NCBI GenBank assembly: GCA_020848435.1 | Contig: JADLAC010000026.1 | Span: 1-64,000 of the forward strand | Reading direction: 5' to 3' | DNA: 64,000 bases | From: Burkholderiales bacterium | GTDB lineage: Bacteria; Pseudomonadota; Gammaproteobacteria; Burkholderiales; WYBJ01 | Shown: in pieces, positions 51,264-59,631 of the stretch | Layout of the letters: each line of letters opens with the position of its first letter | Numbering within the stretch: the stretch's first letter is position 1 | The notes under the pieces: generated by a model | Told to the model about the DNA's origin: nothing | Seen by the model: only the letters and a program-made list of their open reading frames with translations | Databases searched by the model: none | Translations under genes and position numbers: made by a program

Positions 51264-52223
51264 TTATTCGCGCGGAATCCCCGCTTCGCGCACGACCTTC
51301 GACCAGCTCGCGATCTCGTTCCTGATGAGCGCCGTGAACTCGTCGGCGCTGTTGGGCTGCGGCTCGAGCCCCTGCTTGAAAAATGCCGCTTGCACTTGCG
51401 CCTCGCCGAGCGTTTCGCGCAACGCCGCATTGATCCGGTCGACGATCGCGCGGGGTGTCTGGCTGGTCGTCAACAGGCCGTACCACGCGTTCACCTCCAT
51501 GTTGTAGCCGGATTCGATGAACGTGGGCACTTCGGGCAGGAACTGGGTGCGGCTGCGGGTGGTGACGGCGATCGGTCGCACGCGTGCGGCCTGAAGATTC
51601 GAGCGCATGGTCGAGATCGATGAGAACGTCATCGCGATGCGCCCCGACACCAGGTCCGGCAGCACGGCCGATCCGCCCTTGTAGGGGACGTGCTGCATAT
51701 CGGTACCCGCGGCGATATTGAAGAGCGCGCCCGACAGATGGGTCGGGTTGCCGAGCCCGGCCGATCCGTAGCTCACCTGGTTCGGCCGCGCTTTCACCCA
51801 GGCGACGAACTCCTTCGCGCTCTTGGCCGCGATCGACGGATGGATGACCATGAGATAGGGGCCGCCCGCGACCAGCCCGATCGGCGCGAAATCGCGCTCG
51901 GTGTCATAGGGCAGCGTGCGATGGATCGCGGGATTGATGGAATGACCGGCGCCCATCATGAGCAGGGTATGGCCGTCGGGGGTCGCGCGCGCCACGATCG
52001 ACGAGCCGATGGTGCTGTTGCCGCCGGGGCGATTGTCGACCACGACCTGCTGGCCGAGGCGTTCGGCCAAGCGATCGGCGATGAGCCGTCCGAGGGTATC
52101 GTTGGTTCCGCCAGGGGCGAGCGGCACGACCATGCGGATGGGACGCGCGTGCTGCTGCGCGCCGCAACAGGCAGCGACCGCGCTCAGCGCGAGCGCGGCG
52201 GCGAGACGGTAGCGCGATCTCAT
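51264..52223 (-). CDS. Bug-type TTT substrate-binding protein
   Basis: A 319-aa periplasmic receptor. Signal peptide MRSRYRLAAALALSAVAACC; mature start near GAQQHARP. TctC signatures: RPIRMVVPLAPGGTNDTLGR, VVVDNRPGGNSTIGSSIVA, TPDGHTLLMMGA and YGSAGLGNPTHLSGALF. Lacks TctA/TctB partners. It precedes, on the same strand, nothing obvious downstream, and follows an alpha/beta hydrolase gene by 136 bp. Ligand unknown. Confidence 0.95.
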   Translation of the reverse strand: MRSRYRLAAALALSAVAACCGAQQHARPIRMVVPLAPGGTNDTLGRLIADRLAERLGQQVVVDNRPGGNSTIGSSIVARATPDGHTLLMMGAGHSINPAIHRTLPYDTERDFAPIGLVAGGPYLMVIHPSIAAKSAKEFVAWVKARPNQVSYGSAGLGNPTHLSGALFNIAAGTDMQHVPYKGGSAVLPDLVSGRIAMTFSSISTMRSNLQAARVRPIAVTTRSRTQFLPEVPTFIESGYNMEVNAWYGLLTTSQTPRAIVDRINAALRETLGEAQVQAAFFKQGLEPQPNSADEFTALIRNEIASWSKVVREAGIPRE

Positions 52224-52359
52224 GCTCTATCCCCGACTAGGATTTCGAACCATGTTACACGCCGGAACCTCGCGCCGCCCCTGCTTGTTTGCCGAGACCC
52301 AAATTCGAGCCAAGGGCCGAGAGCGAAAGCCAGAACTCCGCCCGCGCCGCCGCTCGCGC

Positions 52360-53412
52360 TTACAACCGGCGCAGCATGAAATCCGCCATGGCCGGACGCA
52401 CGATATGCGCGCGGTCGTGGCAGCAGTGGCCGCTGTCGTCCCAGATGAGCGCTTCGACCGGGCCGCGTGCTTCAGCCATCAGCCGCTTTGCATTGTCAAT
52501 CGGCGTGATGGTGTCGAGCCCGCCGTGCACGACCATGAGCGGGCAGGTGATCCTCCCCGCGAACCCTTCGAGATCGATGCAGCGGAAGAACTCGAGCGCC
52601 GCGCCGACGTCGCGCGATCCGCAGACGTAGACGAAGCCCTCGCGCGTCACCTCGGGAATGGTGGCGAGATTGCGCAAGTGGTACATCGCGCCCCACGCCA
52701 CCGCCGCGCGTATGCGAGCATCCAAAGCGGCAATCTTGGGCGCGTAGAAGCCCCCGGTGCTGCGCCCGATGATGCCGATGCGTGCGGAATCGATTTCGGA
52801 GCGGGTTTCGAGGTAGTCGAGCACCGCGGCGATCGAGCGTTCGAAATCGGCTCGCCAGCGCATCCGAAACAGCGTCTCGCCCTGGCCGGGGCCGTCGAAC
52901 GCCAGCGTAGCCAAGCCTCGCGCCGCGCACAGGTCATTGACGCCGAGGTAATCCTCCTTGGTCGTGTCCAATCCGCCCAGCAGGATGACGCAGGCCGGCT
53001 TGCGAACCCCGCGCGGCACGCGCAGATAGCCTGGTAGCATGATGCCGTCGAACGCGATCTCGACCCGTTCCAGCGGCGGGTCGAGCAGCGGCGCGGCGCG
53101 GGCGAAGGCGGCTACCTTGCGATCGTGCGTGGCGCGCTTGATCCGCTCGTCGTCGTAGAACAGATTCTGCGCATAGTGGTAGTAGAGTGCCGCGCGCGCA
53201 AGCTCAGTCGCGGCGGTGCGCGTGAGCGACTTGGCGAGCGCGTCGACACCGCGGCCTTCGGCAGCCGCCGCGAAACGCGACCAGACTTCGGGCCATTGCG
53301 GCCAGGCGGGAATCGCGGCGCGAATATCGAGCAGGTCGCGGTAGTGAACGCCGTCGGCCAGGAAGCGGTGTACGCCCTGATCGATGATGCTCTCGACGCG
53401 TTGCTTGGACAT
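52360..53412 (-). CDS. Alpha/beta hydrolase, dihydropseudooxynicotine-hydrolase-like (FrsA/DUF1100 type)
   Basis: A 350-aa hydrolase with an N-terminal helical cap (about 1-120) and an alpha/beta core. Oxyanion/turn elements are VILLGGLDTTKED and LAFDGPGQGETLF; the nucleophile elbow is IGRSTGGFYAPK; acid and base are in HGGLDTITP and DDSGHCCHD. The nearest characterised enzymes by architecture cleave C-C bonds in pseudooxynicotine breakdown. A paralog lies at 56314-57471. Diverges from a Bug binding-protein gene. Confidence 0.88.
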   Translation of the reverse strand: MSKQRVESIIDQGVHRFLADGVHYRDLLDIRAAIPAWPQWPEVWSRFAAAAEGRGVDALAKSLTRTAATELARAALYYHYAQNLFYDDERIKRATHDRKVAAFARAAPLLDPPLERVEIAFDGIMLPGYLRVPRGVRKPACVILLGGLDTTKEDYLGVNDLCAARGLATLAFDGPGQGETLFRMRWRADFERSIAAVLDYLETRSEIDSARIGIIGRSTGGFYAPKIAALDARIRAAVAWGAMYHLRNLATIPEVTREGFVYVCGSRDVGAALEFFRCIDLEGFAGRITCPLMVVHGGLDTITPIDNAKRLMAEARGPVEALIWDDSGHCCHDRAHIVRPAMADFMLRRL

Positions 53413-53515
53413 ACCGTGGCTCCCGGTGGTTGCTGACCGATAGCGCGGCGCCTATGATGGCCGCCGGGTCGATCGAGCGCGGCATGGCGCAGCGCCGACT
53501 CAAGGGAGCATTGTA

Positions 53516-54487
53516 ATGCGGTCACTCAGCAGTGAGCTTGCGGCGATCGTCCTCGGGATGCTGCTCGCGTCCGGTCTCGCCGCCCAGCCTTATCCGACCA
53601 AGCCCGTGCGGATCATCGTGCCGACCCCGGCCGGCGGCAATCCCGATTTCGTCATCCGGCCGATCGCGCAGAAGCTGAGCGAGAGCCTGAAGAATGCTTT
53701 TATCATCGACAATCGTCCCGGCGCGGCGGGCACGATCGGGGTCGAGCTGGCAGCGCGCGCAGCACCCGACGGTCATACGCTGCTGCTGGGGGCCATCGGT
53801 CACGTCGCCACCCCGTCGGCGCTGTATCCGAAATTGCCGTTCGACGCGGTGCGCGACCTGGTGCCGATCACGCTCCTGGTGGATGCGCCGTTCGCGCTGT
53901 TCGTGCATCCGTCGCTGCCCGCGCGCAGCGTCAAGGAGCTGGTGGCGCTGGCGCGAGCGCGTCCCGGCCAGATCGCCTACGGCAGCTTCGGTGTCGGCAG
54001 CTTCACCCATTTCATCACCGAGGCGCTGAACGCGACCGCCGGGGTGAACATGGTGCACGTGCCTTACAAGGGCAGCGCGCCGGCGCAAGCGGCGCTGCTC
54101 GGCGGCGAAGTCATGGCGAGCTTCGATGCGCTGCAGGCGACCTTACCGCACATCAAGAGCCAGCGCCTGCGCGGTCTCGCAATCGGTGCCGCCAAACGCG
54201 CGCCGGTCGCACCGCAGCTCCCGACCTTCGCCGAAGCTGGCGTCGCGGGCTTCAACGCATCCGCGTGGTTCGGCCTGTTTGCGCCCGTCAACACCCCGCC
54301 CGACCTCGTCGCGAAGCTTCACGCCGAAGCGGTCAAGGCCCTGGCGAACGCCGAGCTGCGCGCCTACTTCGAGCGCGCCGGCATGGAAGTCGTCGCCAGC
54401 ACGTCCGAGCAATTTGGCGCGGTGGTGCGCGACGACATCGCGCGCTTCCGCAAGGTGGCGCGCGACGCGGGCATACGGCCCGAGTGA
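53516..54487 (+). CDS. Bug-type TTT substrate-binding protein
   Basis: A 323-aa periplasmic receptor with signal peptide MRSLSSELAAIVLGMLLASG, mature start near AAQPYPTK. Signatures: KPVRIIVPTPAGGNPDFVIR, IIDNRPGAAGTIGVELAA, APDGHTLLLGA and YGSFGVGSFTHFITEAL. Only 28 bases lie between it and the stop of nothing co-directional; it diverges from the hydrolase gene at 52360-53412, which suggests joint control of uptake and breakdown. gloB follows 76 bp later. Confidence 0.95.
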   Translation: MRSLSSELAAIVLGMLLASGLAAQPYPTKPVRIIVPTPAGGNPDFVIRPIAQKLSESLKNAFIIDNRPGAAGTIGVELAARAAPDGHTLLLGAIGHVATPSALYPKLPFDAVRDLVPITLLVDAPFALFVHPSLPARSVKELVALARARPGQIAYGSFGVGSFTHFITEALNATAGVNMVHVPYKGSAPAQAALLGGEVMASFDALQATLPHIKSQRLRGLAIGAAKRAPVAPQLPTFAEAGVAGFNASAWFGLFAPVNTPPDLVAKLHAEAVKALANAELRAYFERAGMEVVASTSEQFGAVVRDDIARFRKVARDAGIRPE

Positions 54488-54563
54488 AGCCACAAGCAGG
54501 GAGTCGAAACCCGGCAGCCGCATCGCTTATCATGGCTTCGAGCCTATCTTGCGGAGTACCGCC

Positions 54564-55355
54564 ATGCTGGTGAAGCAGATCTGGACCGCCAACGCCTATC
54601 GCAATTTCAACTATCTGATCGCGTGTCCGCAAAGCGGCGAAGCGCTCGCGATCGATCCGCTCGACTACGAGAAATGCCTCGATGCCGCCAAGCAGGCCGG
54701 CTGGACCATCACGCAGATCCTCAACACCCACGAGCATCGCGATCACACCGGCGGTAACGATGCCCTGGTGCAACGCACCGGCGCGCAGGTCCTGGCGCAT
54801 CGCAATGCCAAGGACAAGATCGCGGGCATGGCGCGCGGCCTCGCGGCTGGCGATGTCGTCAAGGTCGGGCGCAGCGTGGATCTCGAGGTGCTCGACACCC
54901 CGGGACATACGATGGCGCACGTCTGCCTGTTGGCCCGAGCCGATTCGCCGGCGCTTTTCTGCGGCGATACGCTGTTCAACGCCGGGGCGGGCAATTGCCA
55001 CAACGGCGGCCATCCGGCCGAGCTGTACAACACGTTCGCGCAGCAGCTCGCGCGCTTGCCCGAGGCGACTTCCATCTATCCCGGTCACGACTACATCGAG
55101 AACAACCTGCGCTTCACGCTCGACCGCGAGCCTGACAACGCGCGCGCCGCCGCCATGTTGCAGCGCCTGTCGGGACAGGATCCGAGCCAGGCTTACGTGA
55201 CGACGCTCGCCGACGAGCGCGAGATCAACACGTTCTTTCGTTTGACGAGCGCAAGCGTCATCGCGCGGCTGCGCGACGCATTCCCGGATCTGCCCGAGCA
55301 GCCCGATCCGAAGACGGTGTTCCTCAAGCTGCGCGAGCTGCGCAACCAGTGGTAA
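54564..55355 (+). CDS. gloB: Hydroxyacylglutathione hydrolase (glyoxalase II)
   Basis: A 263-aa MBL-fold thiolesterase hydrolysing S-D-lactoylglutathione. Metal motif NTHEHRDHTGG (HxHxDH), then DTPGHTMAHV, LFCGDTLFNAGAGNCHNGG and YPGHDYIENNLRF, all as in GloB; the C-terminal domain is present, ending FLKLRELRNQW. GCGGAG precedes the ATG. It converges with the amidohydrolase gene (54-bp gap containing GGGACCAGGGTCGGG). Confidence 0.95.
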   Translation: MLVKQIWTANAYRNFNYLIACPQSGEALAIDPLDYEKCLDAAKQAGWTITQILNTHEHRDHTGGNDALVQRTGAQVLAHRNAKDKIAGMARGLAAGDVVKVGRSVDLEVLDTPGHTMAHVCLLARADSPALFCGDTLFNAGAGNCHNGGHPAELYNTFAQQLARLPEATSIYPGHDYIENNLRFTLDREPDNARAAAMLQRLSGQDPSQAYVTTLADEREINTFFRLTSASVIARLRDAFPDLPEQPDPKTVFLKLRELRNQW

Positions 55356-55409
55356 CGATCGAAGCCCGTGCCTCGCTGCAAGTCGAGGTGGGACCAGGGT
55401 CGGGTGCCC

Positions 55410-56261
55410 TCAGGTCGATGCCAGCGGCCAGCCGAGCCGCTCGCAAATCGCGCGGCCCATGATCCACTCCAGGTCCTCACCGCTGAGCCAGCGCAGCTCC
55501 TCGGTGAACAGGCGCACGCACAAGGCATAACTGCACGGCATGCGAGTAAGATCCGAGCCCCAATGCAAACGCCTGGGGCCGTAGCTGTCGTATAGACGGC
55601 GCAGGTAGGCGTGCAGACCCCGATGGGGATAGGGGTCTACGGCATACGAGGGGACCGAGGTGAGCTTGACGCTCACGTTGGCGTAGCGCGATAGCGCGCA
55701 TAGCGCATCGATATGCGCAAAGGCCGCATCGCCCTTGGCGTGGCGCGGGATCGCCATGTGGTCGACGATGAGCGGCAAAGCGGGATGGCGCTGCGCCAAG
55801 CGTTCGAAGGCCGGCACGTCGCCGGGCAGCAGCACCATCACCGGCGCGGCCGTTTTCTCGGCGGCGGCCCACAGCCAATCGGCCTTGCCCTGGTCGAACA
55901 GCGCTTTGAGCGCCGTGGTATGAAAGCCGAGCCGCACGCCCAGCATGCCGGGATGCGCTTTCCAGCCGGCGAAGCGCTCGGGCGCTGCCGGGTCATCGAC
56001 GGCGAGTCGCCCCATGACGGCGAACCTGTCCGGATAACGCCGCGCGGCGTCGCAGGCGAGGTCGTTGCGCAATCCCTCCCAGGTCGGCGGAACGATCACC
56101 GCCCGGTCGACGCCCGCGGCGCGCATCTCGGCCTGGAGGTCAGGAAGCTGGAAAGCGCGCGCACGCTGCGCGAGGTTCTCCGCATCCTGCTTGGGCCAGG
56201 GACGCCCGGGCGTGTTCTCGCCCCAGAGGTGCACCTGCGAATCGACGATGGTGATCGGCAT
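55410..56261 (-). CDS. Amidohydrolase family protein (COG3618, lactonase-like)
   Basis: A 283-aa TIM-barrel hydrolase of the amidohydrolase_2 group. N-terminal metal motif VDSQVHLWGE has a D-x-x-H form; PLIVDHMAIPRH holds a ligand His; LHWGSDLTRM holds the catalytic Asp. Related proteins hydrolyse lactones such as 2-pyrone-4,6-dicarboxylate or fuconolactone. AAGGAGA precedes the ATG. It lies 52 bp downstream of the pseudooxynicotine-hydrolase-like gene, likely in one operon with it and the isochorismatase-like gene. Confidence 0.9.
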   Translation of the reverse strand: MPITIVDSQVHLWGENTPGRPWPKQDAENLAQRARAFQLPDLQAEMRAAGVDRAVIVPPTWEGLRNDLACDAARRYPDRFAVMGRLAVDDPAAPERFAGWKAHPGMLGVRLGFHTTALKALFDQGKADWLWAAAEKTAAPVMVLLPGDVPAFERLAQRHPALPLIVDHMAIPRHAKGDAAFAHIDALCALSRYANVSVKLTSVPSYAVDPYPHRGLHAYLRRLYDSYGPRRLHWGSDLTRMPCSYALCVRLFTEELRWLSGEDLEWIMGRAICERLGWPLAST

Positions 56262-56313
56262 GCGCGCGTCTCCTTCAGTGCAGGGCGCCGGGTTTGCCGC
56301 CGGCGCCCGTTCG

Positions 56314-57471
56314 CTACATGTTTTCGGCCAGCCAGTCGGCGATGTAATCGACGCCGCGCTGGCGATCATCCACCTGCACGTGCTCGGCCGCGCCTTCCTC
56401 GCGGCTGAAGACCTTCAGCGTCTTGCGCGGCGTGCCGAGGGCGGCGTGGACCTTGTGCGCCGAATCGATGGACACCACGCGGTCTTCGCCGCCGTGCAAG
56501 GTGAGGAAGGGACAGGTCACGCGCTGCGCCACGCCTTCGAGCGAAAACTTCTTGGCCATCTCCATGGCTTCCTGCTCGGATTTCGCGCCGACCACCCACT
56601 GGAACTGGAACGTGCTGGAGAAGCTGCCCTTGGGATTGGTGCGGTTGTCGCGGTAGATCTGTTCGAGCCACTGGGGAATGTCCCAATGCATGGCGCCGAA
56701 GGCCACGCCGGCCGCGTAGCGCTTGTCGAAGGCGCAGATGCGCGGCGCCTGGTAACCGCCGAAGCTATAACCCATGACCGCAACGCGCTGCGGGTCGACC
56801 TCGGCGCGCTGGGTCACGAAATCGTACGCCGCCGTGCCCGCGACCTCGTAATCGTAGCGGCTGTGGATGCCGCGCGCGCGCAACGCCTCGCCCTGGCCCG
56901 GCCCATCGATCGACAGCACGTTCATGCCGCGGCGGCTGAATTCCAGCCCGCAGAAGAGAATGCTCATCTCCTTGCAGTTGTCCATGCCGTCGAACACGAC
57001 CACCGTGGGTGCAGGCCCCGATACGCCCTGCGCCTTGAGGAAATAGGCGGGCAAGGTAGTGCCGTCGTACGGCACTTCGCAAAACTCGATCTGTGGATAG
57101 CGCCGGCGTATGCCTTCCTGGCAGCAGTGCAGCGACTTCATGTAGTGGCGCCGCTTTTCCTCGCCGGGCGGCACGAAGCGCTCGCCCGTGTAGTAGTAGA
57201 AGCCCGCGCGCAAGTAGAAGTGGCCCGCGGTGAGATGATGGCCGGCGGCCACCGCGGCGTTGGCCTCGGATTCGAGCTTCTCCGCCATGCGACACCACTC
57301 TTCCAGCCACGCGTTGGGATCATCGCCGCGCGCGATGATGCGATCGGTGATGGTGTCGATCTCGCCGATGGACACCGCGCCGTAGGGCGCCAGCCCCTTG
57401 CACACGATGGTGGCGTTCGAAAACTTGAAGCTGTCGGGGAAGGAGTCGATCCAATGCGTAACTTTCGCCAT
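56314..57471 (-). CDS. Alpha/beta hydrolase, dihydropseudooxynicotine-hydrolase-like (second paralog)
   Basis: A 385-aa hydrolase with a large N-terminal helical cap (about 1-130) and a core carrying VVFDGMDNCKEMS, LSIDGPGQGEALR, nucleophile elbow VMGYSFGGYQAPR, acid HGGEDRVVS, and base EEGAAEHVQVDD. The length fits the characterised dihydropseudooxynicotine hydrolases better than its paralog at 52360. Middle gene of a minus-strand three-gene set (isochorismatase, hydrolase, amidohydrolase; 24-bp and 52-bp gaps). Likely catabolic; substrate unknown. Confidence 0.9.
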   Translation of the reverse strand: MAKVTHWIDSFPDSFKFSNATIVCKGLAPYGAVSIGEIDTITDRIIARGDDPNAWLEEWCRMAEKLESEANAAVAAGHHLTAGHFYLRAGFYYYTGERFVPPGEEKRRHYMKSLHCCQEGIRRRYPQIEFCEVPYDGTTLPAYFLKAQGVSGPAPTVVVFDGMDNCKEMSILFCGLEFSRRGMNVLSIDGPGQGEALRARGIHSRYDYEVAGTAAYDFVTQRAEVDPQRVAVMGYSFGGYQAPRICAFDKRYAAGVAFGAMHWDIPQWLEQIYRDNRTNPKGSFSSTFQFQWVVGAKSEQEAMEMAKKFSLEGVAQRVTCPFLTLHGGEDRVVSIDSAHKVHAALGTPRKTLKVFSREEGAAEHVQVDDRQRGVDYIADWLAENM

Positions 57472-57495
57472 TTCATAATCCTCGTCTATCGATGA

Positions 57496-58209
57496 TCAAC
57501 CCGCGGCGCGCGCCTTGAGGGGCTGCGTCACGGCAAGCTTGGCCCGCAGCTCGTCCAGGCTCAAGACCCAGCCGAGACGACGCTGGACATTCGCCAGCGC
57601 GAATTCGTGCAGATCGTTGCCGTAGGCCGAAGCGACGCACTCGGCGACGAGCACGACGCGAAAGCCGCGGTTGTACGCGCCGAACGTGGTAGCGAGCACG
57701 CAGGTGTTGGTATTGCAGCCCGCGAGGAGCAGGGTGTCGCAGCGCATCGAGCGCAGCAGCAGCTCGAGCGGCGTGCCGTGGAAGCTGTCGAAGGTGCGCT
57801 TGCTGTCCACCCGGATGTCCTCGGGGCGCACATCGAGCGCGGGGACCAGCTCGCCTTCGATCGAGCCGGGGCGTTTGTGGCGGGCGAAGTCGCTATTACG
57901 GTGCGGCGTGAACGACTCCTTGACCTCCAGCATGGTGCGCTCGAAGGGGTGCGTGGCGAGCAGCGGGGCTTCGTACACGGTGCTGACGTGCACGATCGGA
58001 ATGCCGCGATCGCGTGCGATCCCGAGCAGGAGATTGGTCGATTCGACCACGCGATGGCAATCCGGCTCGGGTACCGGCAAGGATGCGATGGCGGGTTCCA
58101 GGTTGCCGCGCTGGCAGTCTATCGTTACCACCGCGGTGGTCGTCGGATCCAGGCGCAGCGCATCCTTCATGCGCTGGATCGTGCGGCTGCGGTCGACGGT
58201 TTGACTCAT
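57496..58209 (-). CDS. Isochorismatase-family cysteine hydrolase
   Basis: A 237-aa hydrolase of the isochorismatase/N-carbamoylsarcosine-amidase family. Catalytic Asp31 is in VVTIDCQRGN, the Lys in VDSKRTFDSFHGTPLE, and the Cys in AGCNTNTCVLATT. Such enzymes release ammonia or cleave amide, carbamoyl or vinyl-ether bonds. ATG 58209 is preceded by GGAGG. It heads the three-gene minus-strand operon and diverges from a Bug binding-protein gene (242-bp gap with TATACT at 58297-58302 on the plus strand). Confidence 0.93.
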   Translation of the reverse strand: MSQTVDRSRTIQRMKDALRLDPTTTAVVTIDCQRGNLEPAIASLPVPEPDCHRVVESTNLLLGIARDRGIPIVHVSTVYEAPLLATHPFERTMLEVKESFTPHRNSDFARHKRPGSIEGELVPALDVRPEDIRVDSKRTFDSFHGTPLELLLRSMRCDTLLLAGCNTNTCVLATTFGAYNRGFRVVLVAECVASAYGNDLHEFALANVQRRLGWVLSLDELRAKLAVTQPLKARAAG

Positions 58210-58451
58210 GTTACCTCCGAGGGAATGGATCCGGCGCCTATGGCCGGGGATGAGCGTAGCCCGCGATGATAGAACAAGCGGCGCCGCCGTGCGCGCTATA
58301 CTCGCGCTGAATGGTTCAGCGACGGTGCGCCGCGGCAGCGGATGGCGCACGCGGTCTGCGGGACAGTCGACTGGATGCAGTCAGCGGCCGTGCGCGCGAA
58401 TCGCTCGCCGGTCGAACGCAATTCGTCATCGAGCTAGAGCGGAGGAGCAGC

Positions 58452-59429
58452 ATGAAAGACCTAGGTTTGCGCGCCTGGATGGGCGCGCTGGGGGTGGCGG
58501 CGGGGACGTTGACAGGCGCGGCGCTCGCCCAGGAGTACCCGACGCGGCCGATACGGATCATCATTCCGTTCGCGCCCGGTGGCGCTACCGATGCGGTGCT
58601 GCGCATGATCGCACCCAACATGAGCCAGATCCTCGGCCAATCGGTCGTGGTGGAGAACCGGCCCGGGGGGGCGGCGACCATCGGTATGGATGCCACCGCG
58701 AAGGCCCCGCCCGATGGCTACACCGTCGGAGTCGCGAACACGTCCTTCTCCACCAATCCGCTGCTCTTCACCAAGAAGATGCCCTACGACACCGACAAGG
58801 ATCTCGCGCCGGTGAGCCTGGTTGCGATCGTGCCCTTCGTGATGTCGCTGCATCCATCGGTGCCGGCGCGCAACATCAAGGAGATCATCGCGGTGGCGAA
58901 AAGCAAGCCCGGTGCGATCAACTACTCGTCGTCGGGCAACGGCAGCGCCTCGCAGCTCGCGACCGAGCTCTTCAAGTACATGACCAAGACCGACATGGTG
59001 CACGTGCCCTTCACCGGCGGCGGCCCGGCGCTCACCTCGGTGCTGAGCGGGGAATCGGGCTTGATGTTCTCCAGCATTCCGCCGGCCATGGGGCATTACC
59101 AGTCGGGACGGCTGCGCCCGATCGGGATCACCAGCGCCGCGCGCGATCCGTCGCTGCCCGACGTGGCCACGATCGGCGAAACCGTGCCCGGGTACGAGTC
59201 GATCGAATGGCAGGGGCTGGTCGTGCCCACCGGCACGCCGCCGGCGGTGATCGCCAAGCTGCAGCAGGCCGTCGCCAAGACCATGTCGGATCCGAGCATG
59301 AAGAAGCGCTTCGCCGCCGTGGGCGCCTGGCCCAAGGGCAGCACGACCGAGGAGCTGGCCGCGCATATCCAGAACGAGCGCAAGAAATGGGCGCCCGTGA
59401 TCAAGGCGGCGAATATCCGGTTCAACTAG
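58452..59429 (+). CDS. Bug-type TTT substrate-binding protein
   Basis: A 325-aa periplasmic receptor; signal peptide from MKDLGLRAWMGALGVAAG, with cleavage near ALAQEYP. Signatures: RPIRIIIPFAPGGATDAVLR, VVVENRPGGAATIGMDATA, PPDGYTVGVANTSF and YSSSGNGSASQLATELF. GGAGGAGCAGC upstream of the ATG. It diverges from the isochorismatase operon and could deliver its substrate (inference). TctA/TctB are absent. Confidence 0.95.
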   Translation: MKDLGLRAWMGALGVAAGTLTGAALAQEYPTRPIRIIIPFAPGGATDAVLRMIAPNMSQILGQSVVVENRPGGAATIGMDATAKAPPDGYTVGVANTSFSTNPLLFTKKMPYDTDKDLAPVSLVAIVPFVMSLHPSVPARNIKEIIAVAKSKPGAINYSSSGNGSASQLATELFKYMTKTDMVHVPFTGGGPALTSVLSGESGLMFSSIPPAMGHYQSGRLRPIGITSAARDPSLPDVATIGETVPGYESIEWQGLVVPTGTPPAVIAKLQQAVAKTMSDPSMKKRFAAVGAWPKGSTTEELAAHIQNERKKWAPVIKAANIRFN

Positions 59430-59490
59430 AGCGGGGCGGCGCCATGCGAGCGTGCTGAAAGCTCCAGTCATCGCACGCGCGCTTGGCGCG

Positions 59491-59628
59491 CTAGGCAATC
59501 CAGCGCCAGATGTTGAAGCAGGGGGGGGTTCGGCGCCGGTCGTGTCCTGCCTGGGCAACTGCGCAATCTTCGCCATCCTCGAACGCGGCGTTGATGAACG
59601 GGTTTTCGACGTGATTGATTGGGCTCAC
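59491..59628 (-). pseudogene. 45-codon ORF resembling the N-terminus of a type III restriction/helicase subunit
   Basis: GTG 59628 has GAGG upstream and starts 3 bp past the stop of the DUF4143 ATPase. The peptide begins VSPINHVENPFINAAFEDG, reminiscent of the (V)ENP(I)(L/I)N N-terminus of Res-type helicases, then diverges and stops at 59491. The remaining 61 bp to the plus-strand gene hold nothing I recognise. It is a candidate remnant; similarity is from memory. Confidence 0.35.
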
Positions 59629-59631
59629 GCC

